Assembly: GCA_964646815.1 (NCBI GenBank)
Contig: CAZYFH010000014.1
Coordinates: forward strand, 14,686 to 78,685
DNA length: 64,000 nucleotides
Direction of reading: 5' to 3'
Source of the DNA: CAZYFH01 sp964646815
GTDB lineage: Bacteria; Acidobacteriota; Vicinamibacteria; Vicinamibacterales; UBA8438
A program made the position numbers and the translations under genes. The stretch's first letter is position 1, and each line of letters starts with the position of its first letter. Below the pieces are notes generated by a model. It did no database searches and was not told the DNA's origin. It worked only from the letters and a program-made list of their open reading frames with translations. Of this stretch, positions 1-7,304 are shown piece after piece.

Positions 1-419
1 ATCTCGGCCAGTGCGCGCGCCGGTTGCTCGACGTTGCGGATGCCAAACGCCACCGTTGCGCAATGCGCGGCCGCGCTCGCGACCGGCACGCGTGTGACGT
101 CGCCTCGCACGAGGCGTACGCGCTCCGCCAGCCCGCGACCGACGATCTTTGCCTGGCCGCGGCGCAGCATCTCACCCGCAAAATCGACCCCGACGACCAA
201 GGACGCGGTGGTCGGACCGCAGGTCAACGCGATGGCCAGATCGCCAGTGCCGGTACACAGGTCGACCACCACCTCACCGCCGGCCAAATCCAACGAACGG
301 ACGGCGCGCGCGCGCCATCGGCGGTCGAGGCCGGCGCTCAGGACGTGGTTCAGGACATCGTACCGGCGAGCGATGCCGTCGAACATACCCGCGATGCGAC
401 GGGGGGTCTTGTCAACCAA
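1..419 (-). CDS. menG: Demethylmenaquinone methyltransferase, partial
   Basis: SAM-dependent C-methyltransferase catalysing the last step of menaquinone synthesis. The reverse strand reads MFDGIARRYDVLNHVLSAG, the UbiE/MenG N-terminal signature, then the SAM-binding motif VVDLCTGTGDLAI and the family motif VAFGIRNVEQP before the window edge truncates the C-terminal part. No ATG lies upstream in frame; the likely start is the TTG at 419, which leaves 25 nt after the ubiX stop, but the first Met (about 358) is an alternative. It is the last gene of the menaquinone operon visible here. Family assignment is secure; UbiE (ubiquinone) and MenG (menaquinone) cannot be told apart by these motifs, and the choice of menG rests on the mqn genes upstream. 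Confidence 0.88.
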   Translation of the reverse strand, partial: MVDKTPRRIAGMFDGIARRYDVLNHVLSAGLDRRWRARAVRSLDLAGGEVVVDLCTGTGDLAIALTCGPTTASLVVGVDFAGEMLRRGQAKIVGRGLAERVRLVRGDVTRVPVASAAAHCATVAFGIRNVEQPARALAE

Positions 420-444
420 TGGCGCGGGGCGATCGGTGAGTGGA

Positions 445-1059
445 CTACCCGGTCCACGCGGGAAACAGCTGGTGATCGAAGCCCAGGGACGACAAGATCT
501 TTCCGGCCATGAAGTCCGCGAGATCCTCAAGCGTCTTCGGCCCCTGATAAAACGCTGGCATCGCCGGCAGCACGTGGGCGCCGGCCTCCGCGCACGAGAC
601 GAGGTTCTTGAGCTGAGGCAGGCTCATCGGTGTCTCGCGGGGCACGATCACGAGCCGGCGGCGCTCTTTCAGCACGACGTCCGCCGCGCGCTCGATCAAA
701 TTTCGTGAGAGACCGTGCGCAACCCCCGCAAGAGTCTTCATCGAGCAGGGGACGATGACCATCGCGTCGCACCGGTAGCTGCCGCTGGCAATCGAGGCGC
801 CCACATCCTTGTTGCTGTGAGTCGCCAGGGTGTCGGCGCTAGCGACGACGCCGTAGCGCGAGTGGAGGTACGTGTCGAGACGATCGACGGACGCCTCCGC
901 ACCGAGTTCATCCCGCAGCAGGCGGCGGCCGTAGTCTGACACCACTAACTCGACACGCGCATCGGCCGCCAACAATGCGGCCACGGTCCGCACAGCGTAG
1001 AGGGCACCGCTCGCACCCGTGACCCCTACGCCGACGACGTGCAGTGGCCTACCCGACAT
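445..1059 (-). CDS. ubiX: UbiX-type flavin prenyltransferase
   Basis: Makes prenylated FMN, the cofactor of UbiD-type decarboxylases; in futalosine-pathway organisms UbiX/UbiD homologues are linked to decarboxylation of the naphthoate intermediate. The 204-aa protein has the N-terminal FMN-binding motif GVTGASGALYAVR, the central IVPCSMKTLAGVAHG segment and the LKERRRLVIVPRETP motif, in the usual order and at the usual length (about 190-210 aa). Its start overlaps the end of the upstream UbiA-type gene by 11 nt, so the two are very likely cotranscribed. No UbiD partner lies in the window. The homologue is sometimes called MqnM; that role is inferred from the neighbourhood. Confidence 0.92.
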   Translation of the reverse strand: MSGRPLHVVGVGVTGASGALYAVRTVAALLAADARVELVVSDYGRRLLRDELGAEASVDRLDTYLHSRYGVVASADTLATHSNKDVGASIASGSYRCDAMVIVPCSMKTLAGVAHGLSRNLIERAADVVLKERRRLVIVPRETPMSLPQLKNLVSCAEAGAHVLPAMPAFYQGPKTLEDLADFMAGKILSSLGFDHQLFPAWTG

Positions 1060-1903
1060 AGACGGCCGCCGCCGTGGTCAGTAAATAGAGAATCCCGACG
1101 TACCCGTTCAGATCGAAGGCCTGTTTCACGCGCGACAGATCCTGTGGGCTGACGAGCGACTGCTCGTAGGCCAGCAGCAGCCCGACACCCGCGACCCCCG
1201 CTAGATAGACCGGTCCTAGCGCCGTAACACCGGCGAGCCCGGCCAGCGCCGTCACCGTGACCAGGTGGAGGGCGCGCGAGATCCAGAGCGACCGCGGCAC
1301 ACCGTAGCGCGATGGAATCGAATGGAGGCCGTGGGCTTTGTCGAACGACACGTCGTTGCACGCGTACAGAACGTCGAATCCCGCCACCCAGGTCCCAGTC
1401 GCGATCGCGAGCAGCCACGGCTCCCAACCGGGCCCGCCCCCCGCCGCCAGCCATCCCCCGACCGGCGCAACGGCCAGCGCCAGACCCAAGAACAGCTGTG
1501 TATAGCTCGTGTAGCGCTTGGCCAGCGTGTACCAGAACACGATAGCAAGCGCGACGGGTGAGAGCGTGAAGCAGAGCGTACCGAGCGGATAGGTTACGCC
1601 AACGAACACCACTGCGGCGACGATGACCACACCGATCGCCTCGCTCCGAGAGATGCGCCCGCGCGGGAGCTCCCGGTCGCGCGTCCGCGTGTTCAGGGCG
1701 TCGAAACGCGCGTCGACCACCCGGTTGAATCCCATTGCCGCCGTACGCGCGCTCACCATCGCCGCGAGTATCCAGCCAACCCGCGCCCAGGTCAGTGGAA
1801 CGGTCATCCCGGCCAGCAATGCACCGGTGAGCGCAAATGGAAGCGCGAACACGGTGTGGCTCAGCCGGATGAACGAAGCGTAGGTGCGGATGCGTCCAAA
1901 CAT
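1049..1903 (-). CDS. mqnP: UbiA-family polyprenyltransferase (menaquinone, MqnP-like)
   Basis: Membrane prenyltransferase that attaches the polyprenyl chain to the naphthoate ring. From the ATG at 1903 the protein is 284 aa, typical of UbiA. It has the first Asp-rich motif NRVVDARFDALNTRTRDREL (about residues 65-84) and the second, ACNDVSFDKAHGLHSIPSRYG in outline (D-x3-D), separated by hydrophobic segments such as LGTLCFTLSPVALAIVFWY. The frame stays open for 82 codons upstream but that extension is Gly/Arg/Ser-rich and unlike UbiA, so the ATG at 1903 (MFGRIRTYASFIRLSHTVF) is chosen. It lies between the futalosine genes and ubiX/menG, which argues for naphthoate rather than 4-hydroxybenzoate as substrate; substrate is inference. 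Confidence 0.85.
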   Translation of the reverse strand: MFGRIRTYASFIRLSHTVFALPFALTGALLAGMTVPLTWARVGWILAAMVSARTAAMGFNRVVDARFDALNTRTRDRELPRGRISRSEAIGVVIVAAVVFVGVTYPLGTLCFTLSPVALAIVFWYTLAKRYTSYTQLFLGLALAVAPVGGWLAAGGGPGWEPWLLAIATGTWVAGFDVLYACNDVSFDKAHGLHSIPSRYGVPRSLWISRALHLVTVTALAGLAGVTALGPVYLAGVAGVGLLLAYEQSLVSPQDLSRVKQAFDLNGYVGILYLLTTAAAVYVG

Positions 1904-2198
1904 CACGGGGCGCCCGGTTTCCGGTTCGAGGCTCGCACTCCGAGTTTCATGGCTGGGCCCTGGCGCATGACTCGAGCGTCCAGGCCCAAGCCTGGAGCCT
2001 CCATTGCGATCACGAGCGGCCCCTGGTGAACGTCCCGCGTCGCACCAAGACCCCTCTGCACCCGAAGCGCGTTCGGCCATTGTGAGATGCGAGGAGGGAG
2101 AGAACTCCCAGTCTGTGACCCCACTGGTACACGGTCCAGCGCCGGCCATTGCGGGATGTAGCGCCGTTCGAATGCCGCGCGACGTACACCACGGGCTC
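1904..2198. other. Intergenic gap inside the menaquinone operon
   Basis: About 295 bases between the amidohydrolase stop and the UbiA start. Reading frames cross it on both strands but none has a convincing start, domain or composition. Near 1914-1936 there is a degenerate stretch, ggtttccggttcgaggctc, resembling the short direct repeats at 19451-19480 and 23826-23860. I see no clear promoter or hairpin terminator, so I cannot say whether the operon is continuous across it. Confidence 0.5.
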
Positions 2199-3419
2199 CT
2201 AGATGTCCTCCAACCATGTCACCTGCTCAGGTTCGATCCCGCCCAACAGATATTCTTCCACATCGTCGACCGGGCTAGAAAGATCGACCGCGATCAGCGC
2301 CGCCTGCCGCCCCGGACGGATGGATCCGAACCGGTCCTCTGCAGCGAGCGCCTCGGCTCCGCTAACGGTCGCGCTCCGGAGAATGGCCGGTGCCGGCACG
2401 CTCGGTGCAATCCGTCGTAGCGCGGCGAGCTCCGCGAACAGGTTCAGGTCGGGCACGCTCGCCAGACTGTCGGTGCCGACAGCCACGCGCACCCCCGAGG
2501 CGAAGAACTCCGCGATGGGCGGCGTCCCGGCGCCGGTCCACGCGTTACTGCGCGGACACGTCACCAGCGTCGCGCCTGACGCCGCGAGCCGATCCAGCTC
2601 GGCCCGGGTCAGGTGCACCCCGTGAACGGCGAGTGTCCCAGCTCCGGCCCACCCGAGCGCGTCGAGGTACTCGACCGGACCACAGCGCGGCGGATTCCAC
2701 CCCGGCACCCACCGCCCACGCTCCTCGAGGATCGCACGCCACGCACCGGTACCGCGCTCGAGCAGTTCAAGTTCCTCCGCCGATTCCGCCACGTGGACGG
2801 ATCGCGGTCCAGCGTCATCAATCTCTCTGAGCGCCGCGAACAGGGCGGGCGCGACGGAGTACGGCGCATGCGCCGCCACCGCCAACCGGACGCGCGCCCC
2901 TACTCGCGCATCGCGCTCCGCCTCCAACGTGCGTGCGACGGTTTGCGCTTCGGCCGTCCCGACGTTGAACCCCAGCACCTCGCGGAAGACGACCGCGTCG
3001 AGCGCGCTCGCCTCGAGCGCGCCCACAGACTGCTGTGTGTTGCCGACGTCGCCGACCAGGGCAGTCCCCGAGCGCCGGAGCTCCGTCACGGCAGCGGTCA
3101 TCGCGGATCCGGCGGTAGCGTCGCCGAGAAGACTCCGGCGCGACATCACCCGGCTTGCCCACACCGGTTGAGACGCCGACGGCGGCACGGCGCCTCGCAG
3201 ATCGGACAGCTCAAGGTGCGTGTGTGTGTTGACGAGACCCGGCAACAGGACCGATGACGGCAGCCTCACCACCCGCACGCCTGGATCATGGCGCGCGACC
3301 GGTCCCTCACCGACCGCAAGGATCACGCCGTTCTCGACATCGACATGACCGCTGCGAATCGGCGGCGCGCTCACCGGCACGACCCAGGCGGCGTGATATC
3401 GGGTCGGCCCGGCACTCAT
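2199..3419 (-). CDS. Amidohydrolase, probable aminofutalosine deaminase
   Basis: Metal-dependent amidohydrolase of 406 aa in the chlorohydrolase/adenosine deaminase-like group. Visible motifs are the first metal site LPGLVNTHTHLELSDL (about residues 59-74), AHAPYSVAP and SVHVAES with metal-binding histidines, VHGVHLT, VTCPRSN and the catalytic-Asp motif VAVGTDSLAS. In several futalosine-pathway bacteria an enzyme of this superfamily (characterised from Nitratiruptor) deaminates aminodeoxyfutalosine to futalosine. The ATG overlaps the mqnC stop as ATGA, placing it in the mqn operon, which is the main support for that role. It could instead act on another adenosine-like substrate such as MTA or SAH. 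No MqnB-type futalosine hydrolase is seen in the window. Confidence 0.75.
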   Translation of the reverse strand: MSAGPTRYHAAWVVPVSAPPIRSGHVDVENGVILAVGEGPVARHDPGVRVVRLPSSVLLPGLVNTHTHLELSDLRGAVPPSASQPVWASRVMSRRSLLGDATAGSAMTAAVTELRRSGTALVGDVGNTQQSVGALEASALDAVVFREVLGFNVGTAEAQTVARTLEAERDARVGARVRLAVAAHAPYSVAPALFAALREIDDAGPRSVHVAESAEELELLERGTGAWRAILEERGRWVPGWNPPRCGPVEYLDALGWAGAGTLAVHGVHLTRAELDRLAASGATLVTCPRSNAWTGAGTPPIAEFFASGVRVAVGTDSLASVPDLNLFAELAALRRIAPSVPAPAILRSATVSGAEALAAEDRFGSIRPGRQAALIAVDLSSPVDDVEEYLLGGIEPEQVTWLEDI

Positions 3420-4627
3420 ATCTCTGTCTGACGTCGTTTTCCCGACCGACTGCGGGCGGGATACCGATCGAGCTCTGGTGGCACGCTCGTATCGCCTGCA
3501 TCCCTAGCGACGGCGAGTGCGTGCATCCGCGGCACGTCGCGCTCGCGGAAGAAGGGATCTCCGAGGGTGTCGTAGTGCATGTTGCGACGTTTGGGGACGA
3601 AGCCGGCGTCTTCGATGTTGCGCACGATCTCGACCTCGTCCATGCAGTAGGCGGCGCCCGCAGCCCGAACGACGTTCTCCTCAATCATCACGCTGCCCAT
3701 GTCATTCGCGCCGTAGGCGAGGCTCAGCTGGCCTACCTTGCCCCCCTGGGTGACCCACGAGGCTTGCAGGTTGTCGATGTTGTCGAGGACCACGCGCGCA
3801 AGCGCCAGCGTGCGCAGGTAGTCGACGCCGGTCGCCTCGACGCCGCCAAGCTCCGTGTTCGGAGGCTGGTAGCTCCAGGTGATGAACGCCGTGAAACCCC
3901 CAGTCTCATCCTGGAGATCTCGCAGGCGCATCAGATGCTCGATGCGTTCCTCGGGACGCTCGACGGTTCCATACATCATGGTCGCCGTCGTCCGCAGCCC
4001 GGCTTCGTGGGCCGCGCGCATGACGTCGAGCCATTCGGCAGCGGTCGCCTTGCTATGGCAGTTCAGCCGCTCCCGCACACGGTCGACCAGAATCTCCGCC
4101 CCGCCGCCGGGGATGCTGTCGAGACCGGCGACAACGAGTCGGTCGATGACGGTTCGCACCGGAATCTGCGACAACCGAGAGAGATGAATGACCTCTGGTG
4201 GGGAGAGCGCGTGGAGCTTGAAGGTCGGATACTGCTCCTTGACGGCGCGAAACAGATCCTCATACCACGTCAGCGGCAGATCGGGGTTGTGTCCACCCTG
4301 GAGCAATAGCTGCACGCCGCCAACCGCGATGGTCTCGTCGATTTTCTTGAAGATCTCCTGGAATCCAAGCACATAGCCGTCCGGTGATCCTACCTGGCGG
4401 TAGAATGCGCAGAAGTTGCAACGCGCGACGCAGACGTTCGTATAGTTGACGTTGCGATCGATGATGTAGGTAACGACGCCTTCTGGATGTTTCGCCGCGC
4501 GCGCCATATTCGCGAGCCGGCCCAACTCGTGCGTCGATGCATGCCGGTAGAGGTCGCGCGCCTCACCGGCGTTCACCCGTTGGCCCGTGCGCGCTCGCTG
4601 CACCGCGTGCGCGGCTGCCTCCGGCAT
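3416..4627 (-). CDS. mqnC: Dehypoxanthine futalosine cyclase (radical SAM)
   Basis: Radical SAM enzyme that cyclises dehypoxanthine futalosine in the futalosine route to menaquinone. From the ATG at 4627 the protein has 403 aa. Cys66, Cys70 and Cys73 (VCVARCNFCAFYR) form the C-x3-C-x2-C iron-sulfur site, preceded by YIIDRNVNYTN, a MqnC hallmark. GGHNPDLPLTWYEDLF, the Gly-rich DSIPGGGAEILVDRVR and ATMMYGTVERPEERIEH follow in family order. This start makes a TGATG overlap with mqnA; an in-frame ATG at 4681 would overlap mqnA by 55 nt and is less likely. The tight coupling with mqnA and the amidohydrolase supports the assignment. Confidence 0.93.
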   Translation of the reverse strand: MPEAAAHAVQRARTGQRVNAGEARDLYRHASTHELGRLANMARAAKHPEGVVTYIIDRNVNYTNVCVARCNFCAFYRQVGSPDGYVLGFQEIFKKIDETIAVGGVQLLLQGGHNPDLPLTWYEDLFRAVKEQYPTFKLHALSPPEVIHLSRLSQIPVRTVIDRLVVAGLDSIPGGGAEILVDRVRERLNCHSKATAAEWLDVMRAAHEAGLRTTATMMYGTVERPEERIEHLMRLRDLQDETGGFTAFITWSYQPPNTELGGVEATGVDYLRTLALARVVLDNIDNLQASWVTQGGKVGQLSLAYGANDMGSVMIEENVVRAAGAAYCMDEVEIVRNIEDAGFVPKRRNMHYDTLGDPFFRERDVPRMHALAVARDAGDTSVPPELDRYPARSRSGKRRQTEI

Positions 4628-5424
4628 CACGATCCGTAGAAGCGCACGGGCGCCCGACTCTGCACGATGCCGAGATCGCACGCCGTGCCGTAGAACTTCT
4701 TGAGCCCGGCCAGTCCTTCGGCGGTCAGCTCGAACTGGACGTTGTCCTGTAAGTAGGCCCGCGCGACCTCCGCCTGATCCTCGTCATCGGCCGCGTGCTT
4801 GGCGGCGATGGCCTCGAGCGCACCAACGCCTGCGACCCGCGCCGCGTCGAGCGCCTCGAGGTGGACCGGTTCGACGATGCCCGGCCGGCCCACCCAGAAG
4901 GCCCAGACGAACGGAAGGGTCGTCATGGTGGTCCATTCCTCTCCAAGATCGATCTTCTCGAGGTCGGTGGTCTCATGCTCGGTGTACAGGGCGACGTCAC
5001 CAATCAGCAGTGCCGCGTCGCATCGTTTTAGCATCGCCGGCAGGTCGGGACGCATCGTCACGAACGTCGGCTCGATGTCGAACCATTGCGCACACAGGAT
5101 CCGCAGCAACGCAACGGCGGTTCGTGAACTTGAGTCTATGGCGATGGAGCGAATGGCGGTCGCGGGGCGTTTTGTGAAGATCGCGACCGAGGCGACCGGG
5201 CCGTTCGACGTCACCGCGATGTCCGGAACGACGAGGTAGCCCGGACGTCGCAGGTACTCAATCGTCGGAATCAACCCAAGGTCAACGGACCCCTCGTGCA
5301 GCAGCGATGCGCACTTGGCGGGCACGTCGAAGCGCAGGGAAAAGAGGTCATCGCGCGCCTCGAGCCCGTGAACGAGCGGTCTAGCATTGAGGTACTGGAC
5401 CGACCCAGCGCGGATCACACTCAT
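4627..5424 (-). CDS. mqnA: Chorismate dehydratase
   Basis: First enzyme of the futalosine pathway, dehydrating chorismate to 3-enolpyruvylbenzoate. The 265-aa protein has the periplasmic-binding-protein-like fold of the MqnA/MqnD family: VQYLNARPLVHGLE at the N terminus, the VDLGLIPTIEYLR segment, IAIDSSSRTAVALLRIL, AALLIGDVALY and LPFVWAFWVGRPG. The ATG at 5424 overlaps the stop of the upstream MqnE-like gene as ATGA; a longer reading frame from 5523 would run about 100 nt into that gene and starts with unrelated sequence. Family and length fit MqnA rather than MqnD because of the order of these motifs and the missing MqnD-type N terminus; the MqnA/MqnD choice is slightly less certain than the superfamily. 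Confidence 0.9.
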   Translation of the reverse strand: MSVIRAGSVQYLNARPLVHGLEARDDLFSLRFDVPAKCASLLHEGSVDLGLIPTIEYLRRPGYLVVPDIAVTSNGPVASVAIFTKRPATAIRSIAIDSSSRTAVALLRILCAQWFDIEPTFVTMRPDLPAMLKRCDAALLIGDVALYTEHETTDLEKIDLGEEWTTMTTLPFVWAFWVGRPGIVEPVHLEALDAARVAGVGALEAIAAKHAADDEDQAEVARAYLQDNVQFELTAEGLAGLKKFYGTACDLGIVQSRAPVRFYGS

Positions 5425-6320
5425 GGTGCGGTGCCAATCTCGAACCGGCCGTTGCGTTGCACTGGCGTCAGCCCTGCCGCGCAGATGTTGCGAACAATCT
5501 CCTCGAGCGGCGCCCGACGCCATCCAAGCTCGGTCGAATCAATTGGCGAGACGGCGTCCACGTCGTCGGCCCCGAACGCGAGTGCGACCTGCGCCAACTT
5601 CGGACCATACAGGCTCCAGTCGACCTGTATCGAGTCGATATTGTCAACCAGCAGCCGCGCCAGCGCAACCTGCCGCACATCGTCGTAGCCGGTCGAGGGT
5701 CGAGGTGCCACGACGCGCGGCAGCGGTGCGAAGGCGCGGACGCTTCCCACCGCGGAGTGCCACGCCGCCACCCGGCGCGCCACACCGCCGGCTGCCGCCT
5801 CGGCCTCGGTCGTCGTCAGCCGGGCGACGGGCACGCCGGCGGTCGCGGCAAGCTCGATCCACCGTGGGTCGCGCGCGCGGTCGACGCGCGCTTCGGCAAC
5901 GAGGTCCAAGCCGGCCTCACCGAGCGCCCCCAGCAGCGCGGCCACGTGATGCGCGTCCGCCCCGCAGATGTCCACCAACTCGTCGAGCGCGAATCCCGTG
6001 ACGGGAACCTTGCCGGCGGCCACCCGCACTCGCCGCGTCATCGTCACCGCGGCGTCCGGTTCGTCCGGGCACCCGACGATGCGTACTTCCCCCGCACCGG
6101 GTGGGACCGCAGGTAGCTCACCATCACACGGCACCACGACCGGCACCTCGACGACTCGGACGAACGTCACCCGGGGACCACGCCTGACGCGTCGCATAGC
6201 ATCGGCAACAGCCCCGAGCCCCACGAGGTCCCGAGTCCAGACGAGGGTGTCGATGTCACCCTGCGTCAGAGGTTCGCCCGCCTCGATCCGACTCTCGATG
6301 CCGTCTAATGAGGTCGTCAC
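5421..6320 (-). CDS. MqnE-like protein lacking the radical SAM cluster ligands
   Basis: A 299-aa protein that resembles aminofutalosine synthase MqnE along its length but is shorter and has no C-x3-C-x2-C motif; its only cysteines are at 65, 84, 119 and 280. MqnE-like parts are the N-terminal helix pair (residues 8-48), FALDELVDICG to GEAGLDLVAEA (110-144), the AFAPLPR strand (197-202), TGYDDVRQVALARLLVDN (210-227), KLAQVALAFGADDVD (241-255) and LTPVQRNGRF (284-293). The region that would hold the cluster loop (50-100) is replaced by an unrelated Val/Pro-rich stretch. It is first in the mqn operon, overlapping mqnA by ATGA. It cannot be an ordinary radical SAM enzyme; a structural or regulatory partner of MqnC, or a decayed paralogue kept in frame, are possibilities. 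Function unknown. Confidence 0.75.
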   Translation of the reverse strand: MTTSLDGIESRIEAGEPLTQGDIDTLVWTRDLVGLGAVADAMRRVRRGPRVTFVRVVEVPVVVPCDGELPAVPPGAGEVRIVGCPDEPDAAVTMTRRVRVAAGKVPVTGFALDELVDICGADAHHVAALLGALGEAGLDLVAEARVDRARDPRWIELAATAGVPVARLTTTEAEAAAGGVARRVAAWHSAVGSVRAFAPLPRVVAPRPSTGYDDVRQVALARLLVDNIDSIQVDWSLYGPKLAQVALAFGADDVDAVSPIDSTELGWRRAPLEEIVRNICAAGLTPVQRNGRFEIGTAP

Positions 6321-6362
6321 GTCTCCACTATTCCATGCCGGCCAGCGGACCGTCGCCGTCAG

Positions 6363-7304
6363 CTATTCAGATGCGATCGCCGTCGCAATTCGCTGGGCCA
6401 GCCCGAGCGCCCGGCGCCCGTCCGCTCCGGTCACCCGCGGGGGTACCCCTGTTTGCGCCGCATGCACGAAATCAGTGAGCTCCTGTTTGAGTGGTTCCGC
6501 GCGCGGCACGTCGACTGGTCCGCCCTCGATAGCTGGCCCGCCTTTGCCGTCACGTGTCACGCGCCATGCCTCGACGTGCTGTGCGGCGTAGTCGATCGAG
6601 ACGTAGGCATGCGGCTGAAACACGCGGAGCTTTCGCACCTGGTCGCGACTGATCCGACTTGCAGTCAGGTTGGCGATGCATCCGCTACGGAAGCGGATCC
6701 GCGCATTCGCGATATCGATGCGATCAGAGAGCACCGGCACGCCGACGGCTTCGATCGACTCGGGGGCGCTGTCCACGATCGCGAGGATGACATCGAGATC
6801 GTGAATCATGACGTCGAAGACAACGTCAACATCGAGACTACGCGGTGCAAAGGCGGCGAGACGATGCACCTCGATGAACCGCGGCAGGGACACCAGTTGA
6901 TGGCCGGTTGTCACCGCGGGATTGTGGCGCTCGGTGTGGCCGACGGCGAGCGTCGTCCCCGACGCGCGGGCGGTCTCGACCAGCGCATCGGCGTCGTCCA
7001 CCGTCGTTGAGATCGGCTTTTCCACGAGCACCGGAATACCGGCCCGCAGCAGCGGTAGCGCCACGCGCGCATGGGCCGCCGTCGGGACCGCAATCGTGAC
7101 GCCGTCGACGCCCGAGGCGAGGGCCGCGATGTCGCGTGCGGCGCGGGTGCCAACTTCCGCCGCAACGGCCTCGGCGCGCGCAGTGTCGATGTCGACCACG
7201 CCAACCAGCTTAACGCCAGGCAGCTGACCCAGTATCCGCGCGTGATGCCGGCCAAAGTGTCCAACCCCGACCACCGCCACCCGAAACGGCGGCCCGGTCG
7301 TCAC
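6363..7304 (-). CDS. Gfo/Idh/MocA-family NAD(P)-dependent oxidoreductase
   Basis: A 313-aa sugar-type oxidoreductase. The N-terminal Rossmann fold begins VAVVGVGHFGRHHARIL, followed by TIAVPTAAHARVALPLL and the catalytic-lysine motif VLVEKPISTTVDDADAL, as in the family; VGHTERHNPAV and DVMIHDLDVILA belong to the C-terminal sheet domain. Its start overlaps the lpxI stop by 4 nt, so it belongs with the lipid A genes. GnnA, the UDP-GlcNAc 3-dehydrogenase used to make 3-amino lipid A sugars, is a family member encoded beside lpxA in Acidithiobacillus; this gene has a similar position, but its usual partner aminotransferase GnnB is not in the window. Substrate is therefore open. Confidence 0.85.
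   Translation of the reverse strand: MTTGPPFRVAVVGVGHFGRHHARILGQLPGVKLVGVVDIDTARAEAVAAEVGTRAARDIAALASGVDGVTIAVPTAAHARVALPLLRAGIPVLVEKPISTTVDDADALVETARASGTTLAVGHTERHNPAVTTGHQLVSLPRFIEVHRLAAFAPRSLDVDVVFDVMIHDLDVILAIVDSAPESIEAVGVPVLSDRIDIANARIRFRSGCIANLTASRISRDQVRKLRVFQPHAYVSIDYAAQHVEAWRVTRDGKGGPAIEGGPVDVPRAEPLKQELTDFVHAAQTGVPPRVTGADGRRALGLAQRIATAIASE

Noticed and set aside
34..708. Long plus-strand frame of 224 codons at the window start
   Set aside because: It is the complement of menG and ubiX, whose motifs are unmistakable on the minus strand, and it has Arg/Ala-rich composition typical of shadow frames.
1903..2217. A 104-codon minus-strand frame in the amidohydrolase-UbiA gap
   Set aside because: It overlaps the end of the amidohydrolase gene, has no ribosome site, no domain and a shadow-like Arg/Gly composition.
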